A stretch of 64,000 bases of DNA from assembly GCA_015183035.1 (NCBI GenBank), contig JACZZP010000011.1, forward strand, positions 434,001 through 498,000, read 5' to 3'. Shown here piece by piece: positions 9,642-22,600 of this stretch (position 1 is the stretch's first letter; every line of letters begins with the position of its first letter). The notes under the pieces were generated by a model. The model saw only the letters and a program-made list of their open reading frames with translations, searched no databases and was not told where the DNA came from. Origin of the DNA: Meloidogyne chitwoodi. Taxonomy: Eukaryota; Nematoda; Chromadorea; Rhabditida; Meloidogynidae. The translations under genes and the position numbers were made by a program.

Positions 9642-12600
9642 CTAATGATGTGGACCCTTCCCTTTTGATTTGTCTCCACGATGCTGCTTAATTCCACTAT
9701 GTCCACTTCCACCAGCTTGGATACTTTTGCCTTCATGTTTTGAAGTTTCCGGTTCTAACAATAAGAATTAAAAAATAATAATTTAATAATTTATTTTAAT
9801 TTTTAAAAACTGTCAGATTATAAATCTACTCACATTAAATAGATTTATAATCACAAAAACAAATTTACATAAAGTCTAAGAATTAAAATAAAATCACATA
9901 TTTAATTTAATAAAATTGAAAACATAATTATTACCTTTGAAAATAAGTTCAAAATACTTATTTTTATTATTTTGTTCTTGCTCTTGATTATTGTTGCCAA
10001 ATGATGCTAAATAACTTATAAACTGAACTGAAGATTGCAAAAAATCTAAATTATAATTTATTTATTATTTATCAAGTTCTCCCCACTCTAAAGCAAATTT
10101 CTCAGTCATTAAATTTTATAAAATTAATAAAACATTAATAAGGGAGGCTGTCAGTTCCAGGCAGCAGAAGCAAAACAAAGTCGGATATACGAAAATTTTC
10201 GGTTTGGACATTGTCCAGATACCCGATAATTTTCTAATTTAGTAATCAAAAATAATCCATTTTATAAAAAACTTTTTTAACAATAATAAAATATACCTTT
10301 ATTTTCAAACAATTTCATATTATAAATTTCTAAATTTTTTAAAAAATTGTATAAATAATTTTCGCGTTTTATTAATTGTTCTAAAAATTTATAAGCAAAT
10401 GTTTCACTAAAAAATTAATTAATTAATTTAAAAATTTTTAAATATAATTTTACAATAATTATATTTACAAAAATAATTAAATATAATTATTTATTTAAAA
10501 AATTACCTGATTTCAAAATTACTATAAATATCTGGATACTTTAAAGATAAATTAATTAATATTTTTGTTTGTGCTAACAAATAATAGTAAATTATTAAAT
10601 TCTTTTCTTGAACTGTTGGATTTTTAAGTTCATTCAATTTTTTTAAAAAATTTTCTTTGCTGAATTATAAAATTATAATTTTATGGACAAAAAAAGAAAT
10701 AAATTAACTCTTTTAGAGAAAAAAAAAGAAAATTTTTTTTTTGTTCATTTTTCTATTTCTAATGGCTTTTTATTTTTTCAAAATATTTATATTAACTTAA
10801 AAATATATGACACAAAATAAGAAAAACACACATGATTTTATTTTTTATTTATTTTTTTTTGTTTCAATTTTTGTATTGGGACTATTGATATTATAAATAT
10901 ATATTGTAGTATATCGTATTTTTTGGATGATTTTGTATCGAAACCTATATCATATATTTAATGATTTTATATCGTATCTTATAAAACTGAACAATAAGCG
11001 GTCCTGGTATAAAATTAACAAACCTTAATGAGTTTAATATAGTTGTATAATATTTTACAACATTGTCTTGATTAACTTTTCTATAATCTTTTTCGTTCAT
11101 TATTTCTTTATCTTTATTCCTTTTAGAAAGAAATTCTACATCCTGATTTCTTGGTCGATTGTTTATATACGAAGTAAATAGATTTAAATATTGTTGAAGA
11201 TTATCTTCATATTTATTTATTAACTTTAAAATTAAATTTAAAAAAGTATTAATATTATAATTTAATAATATTTATAAATTTATTTAACAAACAATTTTTT
11301 GTTTTAGTTTAAAATAGATTTACACCAGGGATCTCACCGACAAAAATCCAATTCCCGATTTTTGGAAACGTACCGAAAATTTTTCATTCCCGATTTTCAG
11401 GAACCGGATGGTGCGATCCCTGATTTACACGAGGTCGAGGTTTTAGGGGAAAAACCGAGACCGATACCTAAAAGTTGAACCGAGACCGAGGTTCGAAAAT
11501 GTTCGAGGCCCTCTTTCTCGACGAGGTCCTCGACATCTAGTTTGAAGCAAAGATTTTTAAAATAAAAAAAGTTAGATTTTCCGGAAAATTTTTTGGAAAA
11601 CTAAAAATATTATTTAACTTGCTAAAATACCTCTATAATTTTATTAATACTTTCTAATAAAAATTGATCATTTTTCAAATTAAATTCTTCAAGTATTTTA
11701 TTTCCATTATTTCGAATGATATATTTAATATCTTCTTCATTTGTTTTTAATTTATTAATTTTAATTGAATTTAAAATAAGAGTCAAAAAAGACAGTTCAG
11801 TAAGGGAAAATTGTTTAATCTCGAAGACTTTAATTTATAAAAAATTATTTAAAAATTGATAACTATATTCATTGGAACTTTTCTTCTGCCCACTCAATTT
11901 ATTCGCTTAAAATAGTTTAACCCGAAAATAACTTGAAAAATATTGAATACGCTGTAGCCAATGGCCCACTTTTTTGTAAATGTTAATGGTGTCTTCGCAT
12001 AAAATTGAATCGATTGATTGAAATTTATTCCACATATTAGTAAAATTCAATCAACAGATTCAAGTTGTGCCAAGACCAACCGGCCATTGACTTGTATCTA
12101 TATCTATTATCCGGAGAGTATTTTAATCGGACGGTGATTTGCTAACAACATTCGGGGGTCGCTTTAGTATATCGGGTCACGAGCTAGAAACATGTAATTA
12201 TCAATCGATTTCCCTCATCGAGCTGAGCACAAATATATGTTTTATTTCTAGGAAAAATTTATAAACCGAGATACAGACCCTCAAAAATCGAAAAAACAGA
12301 GGGAATAAGCTCGTTTTTGGGTGAAAAATTCGATTATACAAATGAAAGCTCTTTCGAAAGAGCTCTTCAAGACCTATCGAATGAGATAAAAATTGTTGAG
12401 ATTGCACGATTTGGAACAAAGTTATGAAGGACGAATTTTGCAGGAAACATGTCAAACTTTGATCTATTGGGTGTGTTATATCACTTCTTCCTTTTGGGCG
12501 CCAATGGCTGGTTGGTTTTTGGTACGTTAATCTACAGCTAAAATTAAAAATAATTAATTCAGCGAAAATAATTTAAGAGCAGCCGCGTTAATCGGAGCTT

Positions 12601-13124
12601 ACCCCCCCTATGGTTTTTCGATTTTTGTGAGTCTGTATCTTGGTTCATAAATTTTTCCTATAAATAAAACTTATTTATTCGTACTCAGTTTGATGAGAGG
12701 AATCGATTGATATATATTACAAGTTTTTAACTCGGACACGATATACCTACTAAAGAACGGCCCACACGCTTTTATTTTGTATAAATTTACCTGAAGGAGG
12801 ATTCTGCATTTCAACGTTGGGACTAGGATTGTCTTCTAAAACATGCTTAAAAGGATCATACATTTCTTTGTCGGGAGGAGGATTGTACATTTCAACGTTG
12901 GGACTAGGATTGTCTTCTAAAACATGCTTGAAAGGATCATACATTTCAACGCCAAGAGGAGGATTCTGCATTTCAACGTGACTAGGATTGTCTTCTAAAA
13001 CATGCTTGAAAGGATCATACATTTCTTTGTCGGGAGGAGGATTGTACATTCCAACAGTAATTTGTTGTGGTGAATACACAACAAAAAATAATAAAAGAAA
13101 TTTCAAAAAATTTGAAATAATCAT
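9642..13124 (-). CDS. Array copy A: secreted repeat-bearing protein, intact (seven exons)
   Basis: Exons 13124-12791, 11827-11631, 11223-11024, 10659-10507, 10406-10297, 10045-9935 and 9754-9642 have GT-AG boundaries and consistent phases (1,0,2,2,1,1), giving 405 aa with no internal stop. Residues 1 to about 25 (MIISNFLKFLLLFFVVYSPQ) form a signal peptide. Unlike its paralogues, exon 1 continues with a short tandem repeat (NPPPDKEMYDPFKHVLEDNP, about 28 residues per copy, three imperfect copies). Exons 2-5 encode a helical Lys/Asn/Leu-rich core with family words FSLTELSFL, ILNSIKI, VQEKNLIIYYYLLAQTKILI and KRENYLYNFL. The last exon carries HEGKSIQAGGSGHSG and a basic tail ending KGKGPHH. Function is unknown. 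Secretion is inferred; an effector role in a parasite is only a hypothesis. Confidence 0.85.
11326..11422. mobile_element. hAT-type miniature element, target duplication ATTTACAC
   Basis: 97 bp starting CAGGGATC and ending GATCCCTG, flanked on both sides by the exact 8-bp ATTTACAC (11318-11325 and 11423-11430). The interior repeats words like CCCGATTTT and GGAACCGG. It lies in intron 2 of copy A. CAGGG termini with 8-bp duplications are the hAT superfamily pattern. It is too short to encode a transposase. Confidence 0.8.
12150..12765. mobile_element. Foldback element with arms of about 150 bp
   Basis: About 12165-12310 and the complement of about 12600-12745 match over most of their length (shared words TATCAATCGATT, GGAAAAATTTAT, AAAAATCGAAAAA). 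The spacer includes CGAAAGAGCTC. The element lies in intron 1 of copy A; its right end stops about 25 bp from the exon 1 donor. Part of the arm recurs near 32460-32510 in copy D. No transposase ORF is seen. Confidence 0.65.
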
Positions 13125-13241
13125 TTTATTGAAAACTCTGTTAAATAAAAAATTTTTTTTTAAATTAAATATGCCTTAGAATTTAATTTTTAATTAAATG
13201 TAAATTAAATTAATTTTTACTTTTTTTTTAATGGCCAAATG

Positions 13242-13745
13242 CTAGTTTAATAAATTTCGTCTAAAAATGATGATAGAATTGAAGAGAGGAAATTTTGAGG
13301 AAAATGAATGGATTTTTAGAGAAATGAAGAGGCTATTTATTAACAAAGAATTGGGAGGGACTATTTCTTGACTTTTTATTGTTGGCAGTATTGACGCACA
13401 AAAATTATGAGGGAATATAATTAAAGGATAGAGAAATTGAAAAAAATATTTAAATAAATAGAGAGATATAAAAAATTTTGAAAAAAAATTTTTTTCTTGG
13501 GGAATATGTATAGCTATATAAGGGAGTGAAGATAAAAAGACGTTAGTTGCCCTTTCCTCTATAGCTGCTATGCTACAATGGTAAAGCATAAAATAGTAAG
13601 AGAATATTAGAGAGTAAGAAAGAATCTTCCGACGTAATATTGAATTTATATTGCCATGCCTCGTCTTACATAAAATCAATTCTTTGATTTTTAATAGTTG
13701 AGAGATGAAATATTTAGAGGAGACTGAGGCATAGGTTAATTAAAA
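13242..13745 (-). promoter_or_regulatory. Conserved upstream block of copy A
   Basis: The block begins about 120 bp 5' of the copy A start and includes ATGAATGGATTTTTAGAGAA, a GTTGGCAGTATTGACGC word and about 210 bp (13530-13740) nearly identical to 23940-24150 upstream of copy B. Weaker relatives occur upstream of C, D, E, F and G. Read on the minus strand it contains ATGGCAATATAAATTC, a possible TATA element. It is far better conserved than the exons, which suggests regulatory constraint or gene conversion. An open frame across it starts at a TTG and is not treated as a gene. Confidence 0.5.
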
Positions 13746-13857
13746 AAAATTTTTAATTTTTTTTAAAAGGAAAATTAGCTATTAAGTGTTTTGTTTAAGG
13801 TTATTTTGCATCTTACTCGGAGTTATTAAATAAATTTAAATAATTTTGAATACAAAA

Positions 13858-14243
13858 ATGGACAATTTTCAAGAAGAAAAGGTAATTATTTTGACTTTTT
13901 TCAGAAAATAGTTTATTATATTTTTATATTATTGCTTAAGGCAATATCCACAATATCCAGTTCAGTTAAAGTTATGGCTGTTGCTAATTTTATATTACTT
14001 AAAGATGATTTTTTAAGTAATATAAGTCTATCGCAGCAGGCGATTTTTAAATTAAATTTTTTAAATTATTGCACTTTAGTTACCCAAAAAATGCATCTTT
14101 TTTTAGCGTCGAGGACTTTTGTAAATTTAATTAAAAAAATTTTTGTTGAATTAATTTTGGATAAAAGCGTCCACTTTAATTATTCACTGGAACAATTGGT
14201 GTTGAGTCATTCAATGATAATCATATTTATTAAATTAATTTAA
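13858..14243 (+). CDS. Small unidentified two-exon ORF
   Basis: ATG at 13858 reads MDNFQEEK, then a GT-AG intron (13882-13940, 59 bp) joins in phase 0 to an open exon ending at 14243, giving about 109 residues. The second part contains KVMAVANFILLKDDFLSNIS and FNYSLEQLVLSH, mildly hydrophobic and not simple sequence. I recognise no family. It lies immediately beyond the upstream block of copy A, in the gap before the astacin gene. It could equally be a chance ORF in AT-rich DNA. Confidence 0.3.
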
Positions 14244-14409
14244 TAAAAATTTTTTAATTAATTTATATATTAAAGAATGCCATTTTTATTTAAAAAATAT
14301 TTACATTAAATACAAAATTTAAATTTATGAGAATTTTTTTAAAATATCAAATTCTTCAAACTTTTCCATTATTTAATCTTATTTTTAAAAAATTAAATTA
14401 AATTTTATT

Positions 14410-17400
14410 TTATTTACTTTTAATAAATCTGTGACGGAGATTAAATGTTTGAATGCCTTTCCTTGAATACAAACTTAGAATAACTAAGTTTGTTTCAGAT
14501 AAAAGTTTTAATCCTTGAGGAGGTAAATCTGACTGGCAACACATTCTTTAAATTAATTAATTTTTAAATAATTTTTTTTATTTGAAAATTTCGACTTTCT
14601 AAATTTAGATTTTCGATTTTTTCGACATTTCGTATTTAGGTTTTTTTTTAAATTTTTCTTTAAATTTTAAAATTAATTAAATTATTATTCCTTTACCTAA
14701 TTCCTGTTGTTGTAAAATCTGCCTTCACTTTAAACTCAACATTTCCATAAAAACAAGCATCGTGACAACTAGAGTCTGAGCCCAATTTTGTTATTTCTAA
14801 TTCTATTAAATTTCCTTTAGGTGCTCGTAAATGCCAATGGCAAGAACTAAATTGGGTTTGATCAATATAGTCATTTCCAATTGTTCCATTTAATTCATTC
14901 CATTCAGAAAAAGTCTTGAAAAAAATAAAAAATTATTTTAAAATTATTTGAAAAAATTTAATAAATTATAAAATTAAATTTAAACGTTTTTCAATTGAAA
15001 TATCCATTCCCCCGCTTTTTCAGAGTCTCTCATTTTTTCAATTTTTTACACAAAACCAACCGCAGTCAATATTTTTTTTCTCTCAAAGAGAGCTAATAGC
15101 TAGCCTAGAAGCTTTTTAATACTATTTTCACTCTCTCGTTGTTTAGACATTTTTTATTTTCTCTTTTTTTATTTTCAGCTATGTGTGTTTGGCATGCCTA
15201 TATCTGTGAAATGGCCAAAAAGAACACACTTAACGACGACTGGAATGTAACAGAGCTAAAAAAACAAACTATGGAAATCTGTCATTATTTTTATCCTAAA
15301 AGAGAATTTAAAAGAATATTTTTTCTATTTTTTAAATTTAATGACAGTCGATGTACAACAAGCATCTATTAGCAATGTTGGAAAACAACAAAATGTGATG
15401 AATGTTTCCAAAACGTTTCAATTGAAAATATCTTTTAGGTAAATATAATTTTAATTTTTTACACTAATTTTTACCCTTAGAACACCCTCTATTTAATTAA
15501 ATTAAATATTTAAAATTTTTAGAGACTCTAATGTTCCTAAAAATAATTTTAAGTATTTAAATTAATTTTTTGCCTAAATTACACGGGAAAACTAAAAATA
15601 AATTTTTAAAAAATTATAGAAACGTGGAAAATGAGGATAGCAATATTACATTTAAGCAGGATGGCTCTCGCTTCCCAACTTCTCAAAGAACAATAAAATT
15701 ATTTACAAATTGTAAATACCAAATATTATTAAATAGTAAACCTGCACAGGAATTTTCGTAAGTTTTTTTTTAATTTTTTAAAATTATTTCTTCCCTATAC
15801 TTGGTACCCTGACCATTTAAATTACCAAAATTATTAGATTAAATTAAAAAAAATTTTTTAAAGTAGTCTTCACATTGCTGGCAGTGATTTGGAGCTAATC
15901 CCAGAGAAGGGACAAAGTTCCGGAAATTACTCAGCAATTTGGGATACTGTAGGAATTGAACCTACTAGGAGAGGTGGACGGCAAGACATTCTTTTTGTTT
16001 TAGAAGTAATTTTATTTTTTTTAATAAAAAAATTTTAAATTTTTAGGGTCAAAACAAAAATTTAAATAAAAAATTACAAACTAAATTTTATGGAAAACTA
16101 AACTCTCATGGAACTAATGGCCATCGATTTGAGGTTTTTTTTAAATTAAAAAAAAATTAAATTAATTAATTTTTAGGCATTAGTTTGGAATTGTGAAATT
16201 AATTTAAATGGTCAAATTAATATAACAGATGAAAAAATAATTTAAAATAATACAGATAAAAAATGTCCGCAAAATTGCGGACAAAATTTCCGCAAAACTT
16301 TGTCCGCAAAAATTTTCAAAAAAATTCGCAAAAAATTCAAGGATAAACTTTTAATTATTTTATTAAAAATTTACTAATCTACCTGTATTGTTTCCCCACA
16401 ATTTGAGTTTATTCCAAAGCTTTCCTTTCTTTCATCACACAATTTGCCACCAAAGCCCCAAGGGCAAATACACAAACTGCAATCTTTAGGCCTAGGAAAA
16501 CCACCATTTTTGCATTCTGTATTACTAGCCTTGCAGTCATCTCGAATTAAAAAAAAATATTTTTGAATAAAATTTCAAAAAAATTAACCCAAACACTTGT
16601 AGCGTTTATTCATTAGCAAAACGTCTAAAAAGCTAGGAGCAATTCGTTGTCCCATAGTTTTTTGATTGAAAGGTTCTTTAGCTGTTAATACAGGATTGTG
16701 TGTTTCTGGGGAAGAAAAGGCAACTTAAAAAATTAAAAAAATTTTTTTGGCGTTTTGTTATTTTTAAAAATAATTTAACATTCTGAGTAGTGCATTACTG
16801 ATCCCAAATCATATGTAACTTGCTGATTGTCATTTTCCTCTTCGGATTCCTTTTAGGAGAAGAAAATATATATTTTTTAATTTTTATGTCAAGACTCTAA
16901 TAGACCTTTTTACTTTTTTACCATTTGAGTCTGAGCATAATACTCAAATTTTTTATTAAAATTAGACAAATTAATTACTTTATCAAATTGATCCTCATAT
17001 CCTGTCTTTATATTGTTAAGACTGACTTTGACAAATTGATCCCTATCCCAACGGGATTGTTCATGAAAAAATCCTAGAGCATGTGCTACTTCATGAGTGA
17101 TTATTCCAAACTAAAAAATAAAAAAATTTTTTTAATAAAATTTTTTTTAAATTAATATTAACTTAAGAATCTGAAAATTAACTGAAAATATTATTTTAAT
17201 AAATCTCAGTTTTTTAATTTTTAATTTAAGGGATTAAGTGCTACGTAACTCATTGGGTAGAAGATTAGTATATATTTTTGAGTAAATCCCCTTCTTAAAA
17301 TTTTTTAAATAAATAAATCTAATGTTTTTACTAATTTAGTAGTTACTCTCTATTTTTATTTATTAATACCTGATCACAATCTTCTCCAATAGAAACATAT

Positions 17401-18575
17401 TGGTCTCCTTCCTGTTTTCCGACATAACTAGAACAGCCATTACCCTTCCCAAATTGTAATCTAGTCTCAGAAGAATTACTTTAAAATATTATAATTTTAA
17501 TTAAATTTAATAAAAGTTTTTTAATTCTTAAACCTCTGATAAAGCTGTTCCTCATAAAAATTTAAGCAAGTCTGATCAGCCCAAAATTTTAGTGCTTCCC
17601 TAATCCTTTTTTGCCTCTCTATGGCTAAAAGAAAAAATTTAATTAAAATTTTTTTTATTTTTTACAAATAGAATTTCCAAAAGTGTAGGGAACTCTACAA
17701 TTTTGCCACAAAGATGTTGGAAAAGTTACAGAATTAATTGCTTGACGACGATTTCTTCGTTTTGTTAAAATATTAAAAAATAATTTTGAATAGAGATATT
17801 CTGCTTGTTTAAGGTTGAGTATAATGTCACCCTTTGAAAATTAAAATAAATTAAATTTTATTTTTTTAATATTTATTTTATTTTTACCCAAATAGAGAAA
17901 GAAATATTAATTAATTTTATTTAAACTTTCGTTATAAGGATACGCAAAGGACTACGGTATCTTAAAAGAGAGTCTCTCATCTTTTAATTAAAACTTTAAT
18001 TTGTAAGCCTTCTTTTTTAAATATTTGTCCTTTAAAATATTTTTTTTGACATTTCAAAGTCAATAAATCATTTTTAAAAATTTTCTTTAATAATTTAATT
18101 TTATTTTTAAAAATTATAACCTGATATAGCCTATAACCAATTTCTTTATTATTTTTTGCAATATTTGGGGGAGTCTCTAAAATTCTTTTTTCATCCTTCA
18201 AATTTTTTTCTTCTTTTTTAATTTTATTAAATTTATTAAAAATATCTTTTTGTACTATAAATATTTGCTTTTTTTCTTCTTTTCCTTTTTTATTTAAAAA
18301 GATTATTTGTTGACGAAATTCTTGTAATATTAGCGCTATTTTGTCGTTATCACTTTCCTTTGAATATTTTTTAATTTAAATTTATTTTAATAATTTAATA
18401 AATTTGTTTGGAACTTACTCCCAATTCCCTTAAATTTATTTTTTCTAACTTTTTAAAAAATTAAAAAAAAAATTATTTTTACCACCATCTTTAAAGGCAA
18501 CGCAGCAAAATTATTAAAAAATAAAATAAAAAATAAAATAATTAATTTAAATAATAAAATTTTAAAAAATGGCAT
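14410..18575 (-). CDS. Astacin metalloprotease with EGF-like and CUB domains (twelve exons)
   Basis: Exons 18575-18483, 18448-18419, 18357-18121, 17831-17666, 17624-17534, 17478-17370, 17110-16922, 16849-16780, 16723-16589, 16540-16383, 14914-14697 and 14545-14410 join in phase with no stops: 543 aa. A hydrophobic signal peptide (about residues 1-25) is followed by a Lys-rich propeptide and a furin-like RRNRR (about 145-149). The zinc site [19 protein letters not shown] starts at about residue 248, with His at 248, 252 and 258 as ligands and Glu249 as catalyst. The Met-turn SVMHY is at 322-326. An EGF-like domain ([12 protein letters not shown] to [12 protein letters not shown], about 375-415) and a CUB domain ([17 protein letters not shown], about 427-540) follow. 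This is the nematode NAS layout: secreted proteases used in cuticle or eggshell remodelling, digestion or secretion. Which NAS subgroup is not resolved. Confidence 0.92.
15341..16245 (+). CDS. CNRIP1-like protein (cannabinoid receptor-interacting protein 1 family), six exons
   Basis: Exons 15341-15438, 15523-15552, 15620-15757, 15864-16005, 16047-16133 and 16177-16245 join in phase: 187 aa versus about 164 in vertebrate CNRIP1. Family-like segments are in order: [80 protein letters not shown] and [13 protein letters not shown]1 is a small cytosolic beta-sandwich protein that binds receptor tails in vertebrates; its nematode role is unknown. The gene lies entirely inside intron 10 of the astacin gene on the opposite strand. 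An open stretch upstream (15181-15372, [14 protein letters not shown]) might be a 5' exon but is not joined here. The acceptor of exon 4 could be 3 bp later (15867). Confidence 0.8.
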
Positions 18576-19340
18576 TCTTTTTATTTACAAAAAAAAAAAG
18601 AAGAAAAATTCTTCCTTTTTAAAGGAAGAATTATTAAAAGCGTTCGCACCTTTTTTTATATTTTTTTGATAACACAAAAGATGACATTTCATCCCATTTT
18701 TTATTTATTAAAATAAAACTTTTAAATAAAACTTTTTTTATTTATTTTTTTCAGTTATTTTATTTTTTTAGGCGTGCCTATCCAACACCTTTTATCAAAA
18801 ATATTTGTAGAAATTTTTTTATAATATTTTTAACAAATAAAAATAACCTTTTTACTTTTTGGCATCAATTTTATGATTTATTTGCATTGATTGAACATTA
18901 ATAGGTATTTATTATTTTTTCTATAATGGGAAATATTTCTTTATTTAGAATGCAAACAAATAAGCTCTAAAGCATTTAGCAAAAAATAGAAAAAATTAAA
19001 AAATACACATAATGCTATAATTTAATTTTTTTACTATAAAAATTAAAAAAAAATTTTGTAGTAAAGATAAGGCACAGTTTATAACTCCAAACTTTAAAGA
19101 GAGAGAAAAGAAAGTCTCATAACTTCAAGCCAATCTATTTGTTAAATTGAGCGACGATAAAATGCAAAACACCCGAAAACAATTAATCTCCCCAAATAAA
19201 CAAATTAAAGAAAAATAAAAAAGTTTATCAAACTCGGGGGAATATAAGCCGAGTGAATAAATTATAAGGCTCTGCTGTCAACAATGTCAGGCCTTTTTTT
19301 GAATTAAAAGTTCTAAAAAAGAACGAGAGTTTTAATAAAA
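18576..19340. other. Intergenic stretch upstream of the astacin gene
   Basis: It holds the presumed astacin promoter (TATAATTT-rich) and a short inverted word AATTCTTCCTTT/AAAGGAAGAATT at 18608-18635. From about 19080 it becomes the 3' block of array copy B, including the ACTCGG/CCGAGT hairpin at 19225-19295. No gene is supported. Confidence 0.55.
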
Positions 19341-19620
19341 AATTGGGTTCTTGTCCAGTTTATGAGTTTAATCTTTCTAAATTTATTATTTTGAACAGAC
19401 TTTCTCTTATAACCAGAATTCCTTAAAAAAATCGGAACCTTAGATAACTATTGGTATGTTAATAATTATATAACTGAACATATTAAATTAATCAACTTTA
19501 GGAATCAAAACGAAAAAAAAACTACACTGGAATCATTTTCTTTCATTTAAGATTAATAATCTTTGATTAGACTTATAAATCTCTCGTTTGAACTCATAAA
19601 CTGGACACGAACTTAAAATT
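19341..19620. mobile_element. Miniature inverted-repeat element downstream of copy B
   Basis: The inverted termini TTCTTGTCCAGTTTATGAGT and AACTCATAAACTGGAC correspond to the element after copy A, in the same position relative to the gene. Confidence 0.6.
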
Positions 19621-19687
19621 CTCTAAAAATATTTTTTCAATTGTCAAAGAATATCTTTTCTTCAATTGTTTTTGTTTCAATTCATCT

Positions 19688-22600
19688 TCAATCAAACATT
19701 CTGACTCTTCTAATATATTTACTGCTTCCACTTCCACTTGCATGGCTACTTTCGTCTGCATGTTTTTTAATTTTATAAATTGAAAATAATAATAATTACC
19801 TTCGTTTATAATAATCTCAACATAACGTGTAAGTGGTTTTTCATTATTGAAATGAAAAAATGCTAAATAAGTTAAATCTTTTTCAAGCTGAGTTGGTTGT
19901 TTCACAAAATCTGAATTATAGACAAAATTTATTTTAGTTAAATAATATGGTAGTATAATAAATTTATCCACTTCCCCCTCTCAAAAAACGAATTTTTTTA
20001 TTCATTAAATTTTATAAACAATTTAAAACAAAGCAATAATAAGGAGGGCTGTCGACTCTGAACCTCCGAAAATTTTAGATAAACCAACAACCTTATTCAT
20101 TAATAATTATTTTTAAATACGATTTGTTAAAAACAGTATTTTTTTAATTTTAAACAAAAATAGAATACAATCATTTTCGTCATTCAATTCAGCATAAATT
20201 GTTAATGTTATTAATAAATTGTATAAATAATTTTCGAGTTTTTCTAATTCAATTAAAAATTGTTCAGCAAATATTTGTTTTCTAAAAAATTTATTAATTT
20301 TAAAAGATCTTCTAAATTATGTACAATAATTATTTATTAAAGGATTGTTTAGGTTAGAGATCGGCCAAATTCAAATATTTGTCAAATTTTTTCAAATAAT
20401 TGATCAAATATTTTTCAAATTGTTTGATTTGAATTTGATTTGATGTATTTTTTGAGAAATCAAATAATTTTCAAATATCAAATATTATCAAATTGTTTGA
20501 TTTGAATTTGATTTATTTTTGGGAAATCAAATATTTGATCAAATATCAAATACTTTGAAATTATTTGATTTTCTGGATTATGTCTAATATTGGAAAAGGA
20601 AATATCGTGTGTCAGAGTGATAGAATAATTTTATATTCACTATGTCTCCTTCTTTTACAAAGTATTTATTTTTATGCATTTCTTTCGGTCCTTTGAAAAA
20701 AATGACAAAATGTCACAAAGGGGGTGGTTAGACAAAATGTCCGTGAGGGTAAATATTACAAAATGTCAGTAAGGGTAAGTGTGAATCAGGGTTGCCGCGG
20801 GTTACCCGAAACCCGGTCTTTTTTCGACCCGAAACCCGACCCGGAAACCCGACCCGACTCTTTCAGCATTACCCGAATCCGCACCGAGGAATTTTAGATG
20901 ACCCGAAACCCAACCCGACACTTGAGCTCAACCCGCGGCAACTCTGGTGTGAATGATAAAAAGTAGAGACCAAAACGGGTCCGGGCCCAGTTTCCGGGCC
21001 CATTTACCCGGCTTTTTGGAGTCACCGGGTTTAAATCGGGACTCGGAATTCCGGGTTTACTCGGTTCGGGTCCCGGCCGGTCGTTTCATATTTAAAAACC
21101 CGGAACCCGGACCCGATTTTTTAAAAATTCCGGTATTTAATAAAAAGTCAATCTACTATATACTAAAATTATAAACTATTATTCAAAATCTAGACTTATT
21201 TAGCCTTTTTTGACCTTTTTAGGGCCTATTTTGAATTATTTGATATTTGATCAAATATTTGAAATTTTTTGGTCAAATTATTTGAAATCAAATATTTTTC
21301 AAATTGTTTGATTTGAATTTGATTTGATTTATTTTTGGGAAATCCCGATCTCTAGTTTAGGTTAACAATAATAAAATTTTTATTTTTAAACTAACTTGCT
21401 GTAAAAATTTAAAAAGTTTTTATAGACATTTGGATTATTTAAATATAAATTAATTAGTATTTTTGTTTGTGCTAACAAATGATAGTAAATTAATAAATTC
21501 TTTTCTTGAACTGTTGGTTTTTTTAATTTTTTCAAAGATTTATCAAAATCCTCGGTGCTTAATTATAAAATTAAATTATAACAAAAATCAAGACTAACAC
21601 AATCAATTTTCGGAAAAAGCGTCAGTAAAATGCGAATTAGAAAGTAAAAGAATTATAATGAAAACAAAAAAAGTTTCTTGTATTTTTATTAACAAATTCT
21701 ATATTTAACTCAAAAATATATGACACTTAATATGAAAAAATAAGAATTTTTTGTTTTTTATATTTTTGATATTTTTGCACTTCTCAATCAGGGTTGGGTC
21801 GAAATTTCGATTTTAATTTCGAGGTTTTTATTTCGAATAATTGTGATTTAGCTAAAGTAATAAATTTCGAAGAACTTTCGATTTCGAACTTTTCCCAATT
21901 TCGACACAACCCTGTTCTCAATGTACACTTACTAACGCATTTATCGGTTATTAACTAGAGTTATTCAAATGCTATTTTACGGTATCGGTATTTTTTGGTA
22001 AATACCGTACCTTAATAACCTACATTGCCATACAATCAGTGAACAAAATTTCCACGGAATTAGTTACAGTTCCGGAACTGCATTTTTAATTTTCATAGTT
22101 CCAGTTCCGGAACTATTGTGAGGTGAGGAACTAGTTCCGAAACAGGTTCCAGTTCCAGAAATCTGATAGTTACGTATTTCCAGTTCCAAACCAGTTCCAG
22201 AAATTAGATAGTTCCGTAGTTCCAGTTCCGGAACTGGAACTTTTGCATCACTGCATACAATCCCTCCTCCCCCCTTGCAGTTGCTTTATAAAAAATATCC
22301 CCTGGCGTGTGTGTTTTGGAAATCGATTGTACAGAGAAAACAATTTTCCAGAAATTCGTATACCGTATTTTCTCGAATAGTTACCCTGGGTAATTAATGT
22401 TTCAGCCTACCGCTGGAGGGGGTAACTAATAGAGACGGGGTAATTAATAGAGACAGGGTAACTATTCGAGAAAATACGGTATATATAATTAACAAACCTA
22501 ATATCGTATAGATTGTATAATGTCTCATAACTTGAATCAATTTTTTGATCATTTTTAAAGTTTTCATAACTTTCTGTCATTAATTTTTCTTGATAACTTT

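Noticed and set aside
13242..13679. Minus-strand frame of 145 codons with a hydrophobic segment, upstream of copy A
   Set aside because: It opens with TTG, partly recurs in B but is lost in other copies, and lies in the conserved upstream block.
19594..19971. A single 125-codon minus frame at the end of copy B
   Set aside because: It reads through intron 6; splicing at 19800/19755 restores the family tail ESSHASGSG.
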